Origin: JANXVR01 sp034667405
Lineage (GTDB): Bacteria; Actinomycetota; UBA4738; HRBIN12
Assembly: GCA_034667405.1 (NCBI GenBank)
Contig: JAXDJX010000014.1
Span: 1-64,000 of the forward strand
DNA: 64,000 nt
Reading direction: 5' to 3'
Positions 8,420 to 17,397 of the stretch are shown piece by piece. A program made the translations under genes and the position numbers. The notes below the pieces were generated by a model. The model saw only the letters and a program-made list of their open reading frames with translations, had not been told where the DNA came from and ran no database searches. Within the stretch, counting starts at the first letter, position 1; every line of letters begins with the position of its first letter.

Positions 8420-8813
8420 CTCAGCCTTCCGCGATCCTCTCGTCGGCCAACCGTCGCGAGCAACGCTACCCCCTATATAGCCCCTCATCCCCTCTCATAA
8501 AGGAGCAAGAAGAGGTCGTCCTCAGGATACGGTGCGCGACGTGCGAGCCGCTCTGGAACATCCCCGGACCCTCTCCCAACCGTCCAACACGCCACGCCCG
8601 TGGTCGTGAACGTCACGGTCTCTCACGAGAGGGCCCCGAAACGAGTCGACATCTGCAAGCCCCGAGGGATCGGTTTCATTCTCGATCCGGACTCTGTCCT
8701 CTAGCGGCACCACCTAGCCCACCCCAGCGAACCGTGATTGAGTAGCTGCGTGCCAGCGATGACGCTGATGGGATGCCATTCCGTCACGCACCACCCGAAA
8801 TACGACAGACAAC
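8420..8813. other. intergenic stretch without a convincing gene
   Basis: No intact gene is visible. A plus-strand frame before the TAG near 8704 reads like a protein end (VVVNVTVSHERAPKRVDICK, then GIGFILDPDSVL) but has no good start. It may be another gene remnant. Confidence 0.35.
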
Positions 8814-8862
8814 GGTGCTCTCGGCAGGAATCGGACCTGCGACACCCGGCTTAGGAAACCCG
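8814..8862 (-). tRNA. tRNA-Arg(CCT) 3' half only
   Basis: On the minus strand the bases form an anticodon loop TTCCTAA with anticodon CCT (8853-8855) and an imperfect anticodon stem. A T arm follows with GCAGG/CCTGC stem and TCCGATT loop, then acceptor strand CGAGAGC, A, CC. The matching 5' acceptor (GCTCTCG) and D arm are not found upstream, so this is a 3' tRNA fragment. Such fragments are left at one end of elements that integrate into tRNA genes. No integrase remnant is visible beside this one. Confidence 0.6.
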
Positions 8863-9365
8863 TGAAGGCATGGCTACGTTCCGAAATGGGTGAAATCCGT
8901 TCCGAGGAGTTCAGCCACATGCCGCTTGACCTGGTCAGACGCGGTTTTCTGCCGGCCCCACGAGGGCCGAGGGCCGAAGGCCCGGAGGATGCATCCCAAG
9001 TCTATCGGTGCCGGGCGAAGGACGTTACACGCACGCGCGGCAAGATCGGAGGCTCAAGGGCAAGAGGTATCAAGGCAGCGAAGAATGAGAGGAGCATCGG
9101 GCGGCCTCTCGATGGACGATCGGCAGGGGAGGACTTATGGCCTACGAACCTAGCCAAGGCTGCGCCGAGGTCAAAACTCGTGGTTGCATGTCTCCACCCT
9201 CGCACTGGCCAGGCCTGTCCATTCACTAGGTGTAAGGCCTCGTAGGACCTCGGCTGCAGGATGGGATAGGGCTCGTCTTCGTCATGGCGACGCTCTGCAC
9301 CCCTCCTCTCCGAGCGCACGGGATCCACTCAGAGGCAGAAGGCGCTCTAACGGCTCACGTCGCTG
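8863..9365. other. intergenic stretch without a convincing gene
   Basis: About 500 bases lie between the tRNA-Arg fragment and the metalloprotease stop codon. Several open frames exist on both strands, but their composition is arginine-rich and unlike a real protein, and none has a Shine-Dalgarno site. I see nothing supportable here. Confidence 0.4.
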
Positions 9366-11615
9366 TCAGCGACCGGTGACTTGGAGTGCCCCGATGTTCC
9401 AGCCGAAGCTCACGGTTTGCACCTTTCCCGGCGCAGCCTTCGTCGGTCCCAGAACGAAACGGATCTGAACGCTCGGCTTGTTCGCGGCGAGGGAGGAGAT
9501 GTCGAACGTGCGAGCCATCCAGGCGGAGTCGATTACGTTCTGGCCGTTGTTCGCCCAGATGGTGGTCCACTTCGTGCCGACCCCGACGTCGATCGAGGCG
9601 ACGTCGTCCGAGCGAACGCCGAGCATGGTATCGGTGGTTAACGTCACGCTCGTCATGCCCGTGGTCGCGAACTTCGGGCTCACCGCAGTCGTCGCACGGA
9701 GTCCCTCCGCATAGAGGCCGGTACCGGCGATCTTGTCGCCGACCACCGGTCGGTCGGTGGGTCCGGCAGTTGCCGTCGGGACGCCATAGGACCAGTTCGT
9801 TGCAAGGGTCCACGCCGGGTTCGTCGACATGTTCGCGTCATAGAGGACCTTGCGTTGCAGCGCGGCAGTGAACGACCCGAGCGGCGCGGCATCCACTGCG
9901 TTCCCCACGGTGTCCGACACCTGCGAGGAGTTCAAGGAGATGGAGTACGTGCCGTTGTCCGGGCCGTCCCACGTTCCGCCGGGGGCCGCGACCCGATAGG
10001 TCGCGATCCTCGTGGCAGATCCCGTCGCCCTGTCGCCGACGAAGGTGGGCGATTGAGAGAAGCCGTTCGGCCCGGTGACGCGCACGTCGCCCGTTCCGAT
10101 GCTCCCGACGTCGATCCCGTCGAGATCGAAGTAGGCCACGTCGAACGTGGACGTGGCCGCGCCGGTCGTCGTCACGGCTGGGGCGCTCTCGAGCGATCCC
10201 GATGGCACTGAGTAGGCGCCGGGGATCGTTCCGGTGATCGTGTATTGACCTTGGCTCCCGTAGATCGATGAAACGTCGCTCACGTCCGGCGAGACACGCA
10301 GGAAGTACGTACCAGCGGAGAGATTCGATGTGAGGCTCGCACCTGTGCGATCCAGCGCGCCGTCGGTCGCTACGATGTCGCCCGAGGAGTTCAGCAGGGC
10401 TGCCTTGACGTCGAGGTTTCCGCCGCGGCTGGCGTTCGGGGCGACGAACGGTGAGATGTCGAGGTTCACGGTGCCACCGGCGGTCTGGAAGCCCCACAGA
10501 TCGCTGTCGGCGCTGTCGTTGATCAAGCCCGCGCCCCCGATGCTCGGCGCGCTGACCGTGAGGCCCGCGGCCGTCCCGGGTGTCGAGCCGACAACATCGG
10601 CCACGCGACCGAGCTTCGTTCCAACGATCGCGACATCGTCCTCGTGGTTGTTGGCGTCGGGGTAGTCGCCGTTGTTGAACTTCGTCACGTTCTTGTAGTA
10701 GGCCGAGCCCATGATTGGTGCCCAGCTGGTCGTCTGTGTATACGTGCCCGCGCCGTAGTAGTAGGCCTGCGTCGAAGTGCCGTCATGGTGTAGGCCGACG
10801 TTGTGTCCGAACTCGTGGGAGACGGCCTCGGCGATGTTGTAATCCGCGGAGAAGAGATTGTCCGCGTAGACGAGTGCGGGCGAGTAGTAGGTCGCATAGT
10901 CGACGCGGCCGAAGACGCCCACGTACGCGACGCCACCCGCGGTGTCCGCGTGCGGCATCAGGTTGCCGTTCGCATCCGTGGTCATGGTGACCAGCACCCG
11001 CCCGGTGGTGGGGCCGAAGGTCGCGGGTTCCTCGGTCGTGACATCGACAGCGAATGGCGCGTAATCCTCCGCCACGCGCTGCCACGTGCCGACGATGTTG
11101 TTGAGTTCCTGGTCGGAGAACGTTGTTGGATCGCCGTCCACGTCGAATGGCATGGCCTCCAGCGGGTCCACGCTGCCAACGTTCCAGGCGGTGCTGGTGA
11201 TGGTCTGACCGTCGAAGTCCAAGTACAGGACGTTCGTCGCGCCGGGCAGCGAGTGGAGCACGGGGACGCCGGTCAGGCTGTAGGACGTCGCCTGGGAGAT
11301 CGATGATGCGTGCGAGCCGTTGCGTGGTGACCGCCGGTGGGCGGGGGCCCGCTCAACATAGAAGAGCCTGCCGCCACGGTCCAGCCACGCCGCGTGGTCG
11401 GTCCGCAGGATCCCGCCGAGTTCCCGGGGGGTCGACCCTTGCATCGCGGCCACCGCTGCTAGGCCGTTCCCGATGGCATGGAGCGCCGCGCGTCCCTGCA
11501 TCGCTCTCGGGAGGACAGAAGGGCGGCCTGGCCCGGCGCCGGCGATGCCATACATACCGAACGTGAGACCGACCGCGAACACGGCAGCGAGAACACCGAT
11601 GGACCCACGACGCAC
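9366..11615 (-). CDS. secreted zinc metalloprotease (HExxHxxGxxHD type)
   Basis: A 749-residue exported protease. The GTG at 11615 follows a strong GGAGGAGGGG site and opens a signal peptide (about residues 1-28). Residues 30-125 look like a propeptide. The catalytic domain carries HEFGHNVGLHHD, giving His267, Glu268, His271 and His277 as the metal-binding and catalytic set, with a Met-turn candidate at PIMG (Met302). This is the metzincin pattern. From about 355, DSDLWGFQTAGGTVNLDI and LSAGTYFLRVS resemble a bacterial pre-peptidase C-terminal domain. The last 300 residues contain further beta-sandwich-like repeats, probably for binding or anchoring. It is likely a free-standing extracellular enzyme. 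Confidence 0.85.
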   Translation of the reverse strand: MRRGSIGVLAAVFAVGLTFGMYGIAGAGPGRPSVLPRAMQGRAALHAIGNGLAAVAAMQGSTPRELGGILRTDHAAWLDRGGRLFYVERAPAHRRSPRNGSHASSISQATSYSLTGVPVLHSLPGATNVLYLDFDGQTITSTAWNVGSVDPLEAMPFDVDGDPTTFSDQELNNIVGTWQRVAEDYAPFAVDVTTEEPATFGPTTGRVLVTMTTDANGNLMPHADTAGGVAYVGVFGRVDYATYYSPALVYADNLFSADYNIAEAVSHEFGHNVGLHHDGTSTQAYYYGAGTYTQTTSWAPIMGSAYYKNVTKFNNGDYPDANNHEDDVAIVGTKLGRVADVVGSTPGTAAGLTVSAPSIGGAGLINDSADSDLWGFQTAGGTVNLDISPFVAPNASRGGNLDVKAALLNSSGDIVATDGALDRTGASLTSNLSAGTYFLRVSPDVSDVSSIYGSQGQYTITGTIPGAYSVPSGSLESAPAVTTTGAATSTFDVAYFDLDGIDVGSIGTGDVRVTGPNGFSQSPTFVGDRATGSATRIATYRVAAPGGTWDGPDNGTYSISLNSSQVSDTVGNAVDAAPLGSFTAALQRKVLYDANMSTNPAWTLATNWSYGVPTATAGPTDRPVVGDKIAGTGLYAEGLRATTAVSPKFATTGMTSVTLTTDTMLGVRSDDVASIDVGVGTKWTTIWANNGQNVIDSAWMARTFDISSLAANKPSVQIRFVLGPTKAAPGKVQTVSFGWNIGALQVTGR

Positions 11616-11735
11616 GGTTCCCCTCCTCCGATGCGTGTGCGACTGACCCCAGAATCCTGTCCCTTGTGTGTCTTCGAGTCAACCCCGAACGGTGTATGCA
11701 TCACGTATCGGTTCGGTAGTGGAGGTGGACCACCG

Positions 11736-12254
11736 TCACGGCGCAAGTTCGGCGCAAAGATCGGAAACCAGACCCGTTGCCGACGCGCTGAGGAAGTCGT
11801 TGAAGCCGGTCTCTCGGTTGAACATCGATACGACGACGACGCGGCCTCTCGTGAGATGGAAGTAGGAGTCTCCCGTGAGGAGGCCCTGATCCGCAACGTA
11901 ACTCGCGCCGCGGACGAAGACGAGATCCGTGCCGTCCGGCTGGGGGAACACCGATATCGGACCCGAGTTGTTGAACGTGATGGTGTTCCCGTTTGCGCTG
12001 AGCTGGGAGATGACCCCGTGCGGTTGGAGATCGATCCGAACGAGGTCGCCGTCGGCATCGAACACCAGGGTCTGCGTTCCGGATCCGCTGATGTCCTGGT
12101 ACGTCACCGGGAACGGGCAGAAGCCCTCCAGGACGGTCGGCTCGGTCGTGAGTGCGAGGGGGGAGCGCACTTTCGTGAGCGCGCTGGCAGGTGTCGCCGC
12201 GAAGAGCAGCACCGCGGCGGAGAGAGAGACCACGAGCAGGATCGAGCGTCGCAT
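11736..12254 (-). CDS. secreted hypothetical protein
   Basis: A 172-residue exported protein with a clean signal peptide (MRRSILLVVSLSAAVLLF, cleavage after ASA near residue 25) and a beta-rich mature part with two Cys (GFCPFP near the front, LCAEL at the end) that could form a disulfide. The ATG at 12254 has GGGAGG seven bases upstream; a GTG lies one codon earlier. It lies 18 bases behind another secreted gene, so the two are probably co-transcribed. Family not recognised. Confidence 0.7.
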   Translation of the reverse strand: MRRSILLVVSLSAAVLLFAATPASALTKVRSPLALTTEPTVLEGFCPFPVTYQDISGSGTQTLVFDADGDLVRIDLQPHGVISQLSANGNTITFNNSGPISVFPQPDGTDLVFVRGASYVADQGLLTGDSYFHLTRGRVVVVSMFNRETGFNDFLSASATGLVSDLCAELAP

Positions 12255-12272
12255 CACGATGCCTCCCGAGTG

Positions 12273-12920
12273 CTATCCGACGTGAACGTTGTACGTCGCG
12301 CTGTAGTCCCCATTGCTTACCGGCGTGAACGTGACCGCCGCCTCGATCACGTGCCTGCCCGGAGCGAGCGGGTGGATGAACACGACATCTCCCGTCACAA
12401 CGGTGCGGATCGCGCCGGTACCCAGACCGAGGATCTGATCGTAGAAGCTGCCGGGCTCCGAGATGACGTCGTAGGCGCCGGTGCTGACCCTATGGAGAGG
12501 GACCGTCGTGCCGTCCACGGAGAGCGAGTTCACCGAGTACACGAACCCCGCGTCGGCTGCCTGTTGGAGCTCCGCGTCGGTGTCGCCATCGACTCCCTCT
12601 GTGGAGAACCAACCCGCATGCGAGAGCACGATCGGCGTTCCGGTCGGCACGTCGCACTGGAACTCTTGGTCAAGAGCGATCGGCGCGACCATGAAGAAGA
12701 CGCCGTCGATCATCTGTCCGCAGTCCCCCTCCAGGCCGGCGAACAAGGGGTTCGAGGCATCGCCGAGGAACCATTGGCCAACCATCTGTAGCCACGTCTG
12801 GTACGAGTGGCCGCGGGGGTGGGCCTGAGGCGGCAATGTCGGCGCCGCACTCGCGGGCATGGCAGCCAGCGCTCCCATGACGAACACACCGGTGATGAGG
12901 GAAGCAAAGATCCGACGCAT
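12273..12920 (-). CDS. secreted hypothetical protein
   Basis: A 215-residue exported protein. The signal peptide is MRRIFASLITGVFVMGALAA with cleavage after ASA. The mature part begins with SYQTWLQMVGQWFLGD and continues with GDCGQMIDGVFFMVAP, a combination I recall in unassigned actinobacterial exported proteins. Cys67 or so and a later Cys (EFQCDVPTGTP) could pair. The second of two adjacent ATGs is chosen because GGGAGG then has six-base spacing. It is the first gene of a likely two-gene unit. Function unknown. Confidence 0.7.
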   Translation of the reverse strand: MRRIFASLITGVFVMGALAAMPASAAPTLPPQAHPRGHSYQTWLQMVGQWFLGDASNPLFAGLEGDCGQMIDGVFFMVAPIALDQEFQCDVPTGTPIVLSHAGWFSTEGVDGDTDAELQQAADAGFVYSVNSLSVDGTTVPLHRVSTGAYDVISEPGSFYDQILGLGTGAIRTVVTGDVVFIHPLAPGRHVIEAAVTFTPVSNGDYSATYNVHVG

Positions 12921-13050
12921 CATGAACCTCCCGTGTCGGCTGTTGCCTCAGACTACAAACGAGCTGGGTGTGAGGTCAAGAGTTCCTGCTCTCGGTGGCG
13001 CTGTGGTTCGGGATCATCGCCGACTCGGAGGGGGAGTTTACACTGGAGCT

Positions 13051-13389
13051 TCAGAATCCATCGGGGTGGGCGCCGCACCGGGAGCCCTTGTTGTAGATAG
13101 ACAGCACCGTCGCGCAGCCGGGATGTACGCACGTTGAACGGTCCTTCGACAGGGCGGCGGAAGAAGAAGAGGCATCCTGATCGCCGACGGGACCGAGTCT
13201 CTGGTTCGCTGGCCGCGAAGCCCGCTCCGTAGCCGATGGCCGAAGCAGGATCTCGGTCGCCACCGCCTTCTTGCCACCACACGTCGTGCAGGAGAGAAAG
13301 AACAGCCAGTCACCTTCACGGGTATGCACTGCCTCACCGAGCAAACGTCCATCCGGACAGGTCTCGCATACCTCCGCTTGCAAGCTCAT
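13051..13389 (-). CDS. zinc-ribbon-like small protein
   Basis: A 112-residue protein with CETCPDG and LSCTTCGGKK, two C-x2-C knuckles suited to a zinc ribbon, and a tail CVHPGCATVLSIYNKGSRCG with three more Cys plus His. That tail resembles a small motif seen at the ends of some actinobacterial regulators, from memory only. The ATG at 13389 has GGTGGGG just upstream; an earlier ATG at 13422 is possible but has no site. It may bind nucleic acid. It is isolated from its neighbours. Confidence 0.55.
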   Translation of the reverse strand: MSLQAEVCETCPDGRLLGEAVHTREGDWLFFLSCTTCGGKKAVATEILLRPSATERASRPANQRLGPVGDQDASSSSAALSKDRSTCVHPGCATVLSIYNKGSRCGAHPDGF

Positions 13390-13972
13390 AGCCCCACCAA
13401 AATGCCCGCTTCGGTCAGCCATGGCGGTGAGGCGGAAAGAAGATCCACCGATATCGTGGGAGCATGCGGGGCCGTGCCGGGGTCAAGGTCCATCGCCTAG
13501 TTCTCGGCCGTCAAGGACCAGACGTTGAGTCCGAACCGGAAACGGGGAACGAGCGGGGGTAGGGGCCGGACGTGTGAACCACGACTAGGCCGCGACAGCG
13601 GGCGATACTCCGTAATCCATGATGCTGGGGATACCTGTTTGCTCGTCGTCATCGAACACTGCGTCCCATGGGTCGATGGGCGGAGAGGGGATCGCTACTT
13701 CCACCGCGTCGCAGGCCCCGGACACTGCAAGGTCCAAGAACCTTGCGTCGAAGTTCTCTTGCTCGCCCACAGCGCCGGGAGATCGTGGGGGTAGCGAGGA
13801 GCTTGATCCAACCATGCCCCTGCTGTACCCGCCCTGACGGCTCAACAAACGCACCGACCAAGGGTTAACGAGCCGCTATCGGTTTGACACAGGCGAGCGA
13901 AGCGAAGACCATTCGTTCAGGTAGCGGCGCGTCGCGGAGCCCCCCGCCTCGCAGGATGAATGGAGGATCTCG
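13390..13972. other. region with one doubtful small gene and a possible promoter
   Basis: Apart from the doubtful minus-strand gene at 13585-13854, no gene is visible. Upstream of the sialidase-like gene, TTGACA at 13884-13889 could be a -35 element, with a weak GACCAT seventeen bases on. The rest shows nothing I can support. Confidence 0.35.
13585..13854 (-). CDS. hypothetical small protein (doubtful)
   Basis: An 89-residue frame whose second half reads like a real acidic protein (FDARFLDLAVSGACDAVEVA, then WDAVFDDDEQTGIP). The first 30 residues are of poorer quality. No Shine-Dalgarno site is evident and no family is recognised. It could be the tail of a decayed gene. Confidence 0.3.
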   Translation of the reverse strand: MRLLSRQGGYSRGMVGSSSSLPPRSPGAVGEQENFDARFLDLAVSGACDAVEVAIPSPPIDPWDAVFDDDEQTGIPSIMDYGVSPAVAA

Positions 13973-15253
13973 ATGCGCACACGGCTCGTCTTGGTTTCGG
14001 TCATGCTTGGATCCATCGCCGTGATGTCTCCGATCGGCCCAGCGCAGGCAGCCGCGCCCGGATGGAGTTCTGAGAGCCGGTGGAGTGCTGGTGACGATTG
14101 GGAACCGACGATCGCCGCCGACCCGGGTTCCAGCTGGGTGTACCAGGCGACGACCCGCTACTCGGGACCGAAGGCTTGCACGTCTTGCCCCGGCACGGCG
14201 ATCATCGTCCGCTCATCCAGTGACGGTGGGACGACCTGGGGCGCAGACCGGTTCATCTGTACGTGCAAGAACGTCAAGGCGCAGGCGGACCCGGTGCTGG
14301 CTGTCTCGACGGCAGGGGTCGTCTACGCCGTCTTCATGAACGACTACAACCCGGGCGTCATGTTCTCCAAGTCGAGTGATCACGGGGTCACGTGGACGAC
14401 ACCGCTCTCTGTTTCAGGCAAGAGCCTCTCCTTCACCGATAAGCCGTGGCTCACGATCTCTCCGAACGGCCAGGACGTATATATCGCCTTCAACTCAAGC
14501 GATAGTTACGTCGTCGCCTCGCACAACGCGGGGGCGACGTTCGCAGCCCGCGTGAAGACGAATACCGACTCGCTGTATTGGTTCGCCGAAGGGGGCGCGG
14601 TGGCTCCGAACGGCAATGTGTACTTCGCTGAGAGCGCGGAGAACCAGACCGCCACCGGACCAGTGAAGATCGCGGTGCTCAAGTCGACGAACGGCGGGAC
14701 TTCATGGACCACCAACTTCGTGGATACGAGCCAAGAACAACCCGCGTGTACGGTCCCAACGTGTGGGGCGGACTTCTTCTCGGCTTCGGCCTCCCTTGAT
14801 GTGGATGCTGCTGGGACGATCCTGCTCGCGTACTCGGCGAACAACACCGCACAAGCCCCGAAGACCATGTATGCCCGCACCTCGACCGACGGCACCACGT
14901 GGACAGCCAGGACCGACATCGGTCAGAACGCCGGTGACAACGGATTCCCGAGCGTTGAGGCCGGCGCGGCGGCCGGAGATTTCCGGGTGGCATGGCAGGA
15001 CAACCGCAACGGCGGGAGTGCCTGGAACACCTGGTATCGCCGCACCACGACAGGCGGGTCCACGTGGGCCCCCCAGGTGAGGCTGAGCGACCTGGCGACG
15101 GGTGCGCCGTACAAGACCGCCTCGGGATACGCATTCCCCTACGGCGACTACATGGACATCGCCGTGAATGCGAGCGGGACGAACCTCGTCACCTGGGGCG
15201 AGGGCCCGAACTACGCGGGTCCGGGAGGAACTTGGTTCGCGAAGGGCGCGTAA
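13973..15253 (+). CDS. secreted sialidase-like BNR/Asp-box beta-propeller protein
   Basis: A 426-residue exported protein. The ATG follows GGAGG with six-base spacing. The signal peptide ends near PAQA (residue 27). Asp-box motifs recur along the chain (SSDGGTTW, SSDHGVTW, STNGGTSW, STDGTTW), as in sialidases and other six-bladed propellers. I do not see the full sialidase arginine triad or an FRIP motif, so enzymatic activity is uncertain and a glycan-binding role is possible. It has a paralogue at 22164-23642. It appears to be a single-gene unit. Confidence 0.8.
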   Translation: MRTRLVLVSVMLGSIAVMSPIGPAQAAAPGWSSESRWSAGDDWEPTIAADPGSSWVYQATTRYSGPKACTSCPGTAIIVRSSSDGGTTWGADRFICTCKNVKAQADPVLAVSTAGVVYAVFMNDYNPGVMFSKSSDHGVTWTTPLSVSGKSLSFTDKPWLTISPNGQDVYIAFNSSDSYVVASHNAGATFAARVKTNTDSLYWFAEGGAVAPNGNVYFAESAENQTATGPVKIAVLKSTNGGTSWTTNFVDTSQEQPACTVPTCGADFFSASASLDVDAAGTILLAYSANNTAQAPKTMYARTSTDGTTWTARTDIGQNAGDNGFPSVEAGAAAGDFRVAWQDNRNGGSAWNTWYRRTTTGGSTWAPQVRLSDLATGAPYKTASGYAFPYGDYMDIAVNASGTNLVTWGEGPNYAGPGGTWFAKGA

Positions 15254-15349
15254 GGTTATTGAGCGGCGGTCGGAGTTCGACCCGCCCTTGACCGGGCATA
15301 TTTCCCCGCATCTGGTGTGAGCTGGCTGATGCGTGGGTAGCGGAGTGCC

Positions 15350-15637
15350 ATGGGATTCTTGTTCGCATCTATCGTGCTCAGCATCGGGCTCACGGTTCTT
15401 CTGAATTGGGGACTGCGACGTGCCGTCGGCCGCACCCAGGGCCGCTCGGGTCAACGGGGCACCAGAGACGACGGAACTGGTGGCTCCGTATTCGGTCCGT
15501 TGAATGACCTCTTCGGGCAAGATTCCGCCTCCACATACGTCTATGACGAGGCTACGGATACGTGGGTTAACGCAAGGCGCCAGAATCCCGATTCCGGAGT
15601 ACCTCATCGTCCGGACGTGCCCGGCGCACACACCTGA
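15350..15637 (+). CDS. small single-pass membrane protein
   Basis: A 95-residue protein with one N-terminal transmembrane helix (MGFLFASIVLSIGLTVLLNW) followed by a basic, glycine-rich linker and an acidic tail containing STYVYDEATDTWVN. GGAGT precedes the ATG. Family not recognised. It converges on the RibD-C gene. Confidence 0.5.
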   Translation: MGFLFASIVLSIGLTVLLNWGLRRAVGRTQGRSGQRGTRDDGTGGSVFGPLNDLFGQDSASTYVYDEATDTWVNARRQNPDSGVPHRPDVPGAHT

Positions 15638-15679
15638 CCCATCTTCCGGTCGTGATCGGCAGCGCTGTAGGGCGCCCGC

Positions 15680-16474
15680 CTACGCGACTGCGTACCGCGA
15701 GAACAGGTACGAACCATGCTTGCGCAAGCTCAAGAGTTCCCCGGAGATCGTTGCATCCGGCAAGAGCTCGGCTCCTTCCACGAGACCCGGTCGATCCCGA
15801 TCCTCGCCACGGCCGGCGAGGATGGGAGAGATGGTGAGGAAGATCTCGTCGAGAAGGCCCCTTTTGAGCAGACCACCGATAACCGTGGGTCCTCCCTCCG
15901 CGAGCACCAGCTCATGCCCGTCGCTACGGACCCTCGCCATGACGTCGACGAGATCGAGGTCATGCCCGCCGCTCAAGGCAACTACCGTGGAAGCGCTCGG
16001 TACCGAATCGACGAGCTTCTTGGCACCGGACTCGGTCGTCAGGATGAGCGCCCCCGCCTCGAACGCGGGATGGTGGGGATCGAGCTCACCTCGTGTGGTG
16101 AGCACGACAAGCTGGGGCGGGCCCGAGCGACCGATCGACCCCCGAAGTTCGGCGAATCCTGCGGCGCCATCTGGGTAGATGGCCTCCGCGGTCCACAGAG
16201 ATCTCGGGGACGCTCGAAGCGTCCCGGCACCGATCAACACGGCGTCGGCACAGGCGCGGAGTAGCCCCATGACGAACCGATCGGGTTCGTTGTTGCCGCT
16301 GATCAAGAGGCTCGAGTTGTTGATGTTCTCGAGCGCGACCACGCCGTCCAGCGACGACACGAAGTTGGCGTACACCCTCGATGTGTCGAACCCGAGCTTC
16401 CCGCCGTACTCGTGAGCCAATGATCGCGACAAGGGGAATGCGGGCAGGCCGTCCTTCTCGAACAGGAGTTCCAT
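15680..16474 (-). CDS. RibD C-terminal / dihydrofolate-reductase-fold oxidoreductase
   Basis: A 264-residue NADPH-dependent reductase of the RibD C-terminal family. The start FDTSRVYANFVSSLDGVVAL is the first strand and helix with the substrate loop; ADAVLIGAGTLRASPR follows; and ELVLAEGGPTVIGGLLKRG is the characteristic GGP nucleotide-binding segment. No deaminase domain is present, so it is not full RibD. Relatives include riboflavin-pathway reductases and unassigned reductases. No other riboflavin genes are nearby, so a stand-alone reductase is likelier. Confidence 0.88.
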   Translation of the reverse strand: MELLFEKDGLPAFPLSRSLAHEYGGKLGFDTSRVYANFVSSLDGVVALENINNSSLLISGNNEPDRFVMGLLRACADAVLIGAGTLRASPRSLWTAEAIYPDGAAGFAELRGSIGRSGPPQLVVLTTRGELDPHHPAFEAGALILTTESGAKKLVDSVPSASTVVALSGGHDLDLVDVMARVRSDGHELVLAEGGPTVIGGLLKRGLLDEIFLTISPILAGRGEDRDRPGLVEGAELLPDATISGELLSLRKHGSYLFSRYAVA

Positions 16475-16500
16475 CGCGTCGTGCCTCCGGGCGACCCGGC

Positions 16501-16812
16501 CTACCGGCGGCCCGACGTTAACGCGGTTCCGTTCGGATGCGGATCCCGCTGCCCGGCAGACCGCTGCCGTGGGCGCCCGGGACGGGAGGTCGGCATGACG
16601 TTTACGCTCGCGCCCAACACAGGGAAGCGCCAGGACCAGCTCGGCGGCTGGAACGCCGGCCCCTGGAGCGCTTCGGCTATGGCCACCAGGGCGAAGGCCG
16701 TGGACCGCATCAGATCCGTCTGTTCTTCCTCACGAGCTCCCGGGGTGGAGCCCTGAGGCTTTTCCAGCAGCTCATACGCCATCTCCAGTGCCGTTTTCGT
16801 GTGCTCTTCCAT
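16501..16812 (-). CDS. hypothetical small protein
   Basis: A 103-residue protein starting at the ATG at 16812 behind an AGGGCAGGGG stretch. The first half is helical and acidic (MEEHTKTALEMAYELLEK, then MRSTAFALVAIAEALQG); the second half is basic and probably unstructured. Family not recognised. It sits 26 bases upstream of the RibD-C gene on the same strand and may share its transcript. Confidence 0.5.
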   Translation of the reverse strand: MEEHTKTALEMAYELLEKPQGSTPGAREEEQTDLMRSTAFALVAIAEALQGPAFQPPSWSWRFPVLGASVNVMPTSRPGRPRQRSAGQRDPHPNGTALTSGRR

Positions 16813-16998
16813 GCCCCTGCCCTTCCGCTATGGGCCGGCCCCGACGTGGCCCCTGTTCCTTCCGCACGCTACACCGCCCCGCTGAAGAGCGGAGACCTGG
16901 GATCGGGGGTTCGTTACCCGGGCCGGGGAGGACTCACACCCTCGGAGCCCATGAGCCTCGCACGTTTCACCAGTCGTCGCGTTGGGAACAGCCGAACC

Positions 16999-17316
16999 AT
17001 GAGCGACTCCCAGGAACAACAACAAGACCGCTTCCGGAGTCGAGGGCGTAGGCACCTCTCGGCGGGGATGGTCGTCGGGGCGGCGATGGGTCTTCCTGTC
17101 GGCCTCCTTTTCGGGTTACTCGCGTTCTCCGGTCGAGAGGGGGCCGTAGCGGCGTCGGCGTTGGCGGGAGCGATCTTCGGGGTCGTCGTGGGCTCGCTGA
17201 TAGGCGGGTATTCCACCCTGGAATCGCCCGACCCGGGGAGCGAGCCCAGCGATACCGAACGCCCCCTCGCCGACCGGCCGCAGCTAACACGCGACGAGGG
17301 AAACCCCGCCCCATAG
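16999..17316 (+). CDS. small membrane protein with two glycine-rich helices
   Basis: A 105-residue protein. Two hydrophobic segments rich in Gly and Ala (MVVGAAMGLPVGLLFGLLAF and ALAGAIFGVVVGSLIGGY) lie between a polar start (MSDSQEQQQDRFRSRGRRH) and an acidic tail. The G-x3-G spacing suggests helix packing. The ATG at 16999 is chosen because the residues before it read like noncoding sequence; an ATG at 16951 is in frame. Function unknown. Confidence 0.55.
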   Translation: MSDSQEQQQDRFRSRGRRHLSAGMVVGAAMGLPVGLLFGLLAFSGREGAVAASALAGAIFGVVVGSLIGGYSTLESPDPGSEPSDTERPLADRPQLTRDEGNPAP

Positions 17317-17397
17317 GGAACAACGCGTTTCGTCCGATCCCATCGGTCTCTATGTGGCGATCGTCGGCTCCGCGATGCTCGACACTCGCCATACCTC

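Noticed and set aside
8714..8920. Minus-strand frame containing RVSQVRFLPRAP
   Set aside because: It is a translation of the tRNA-Arg 3' fragment and carries no protein signal.
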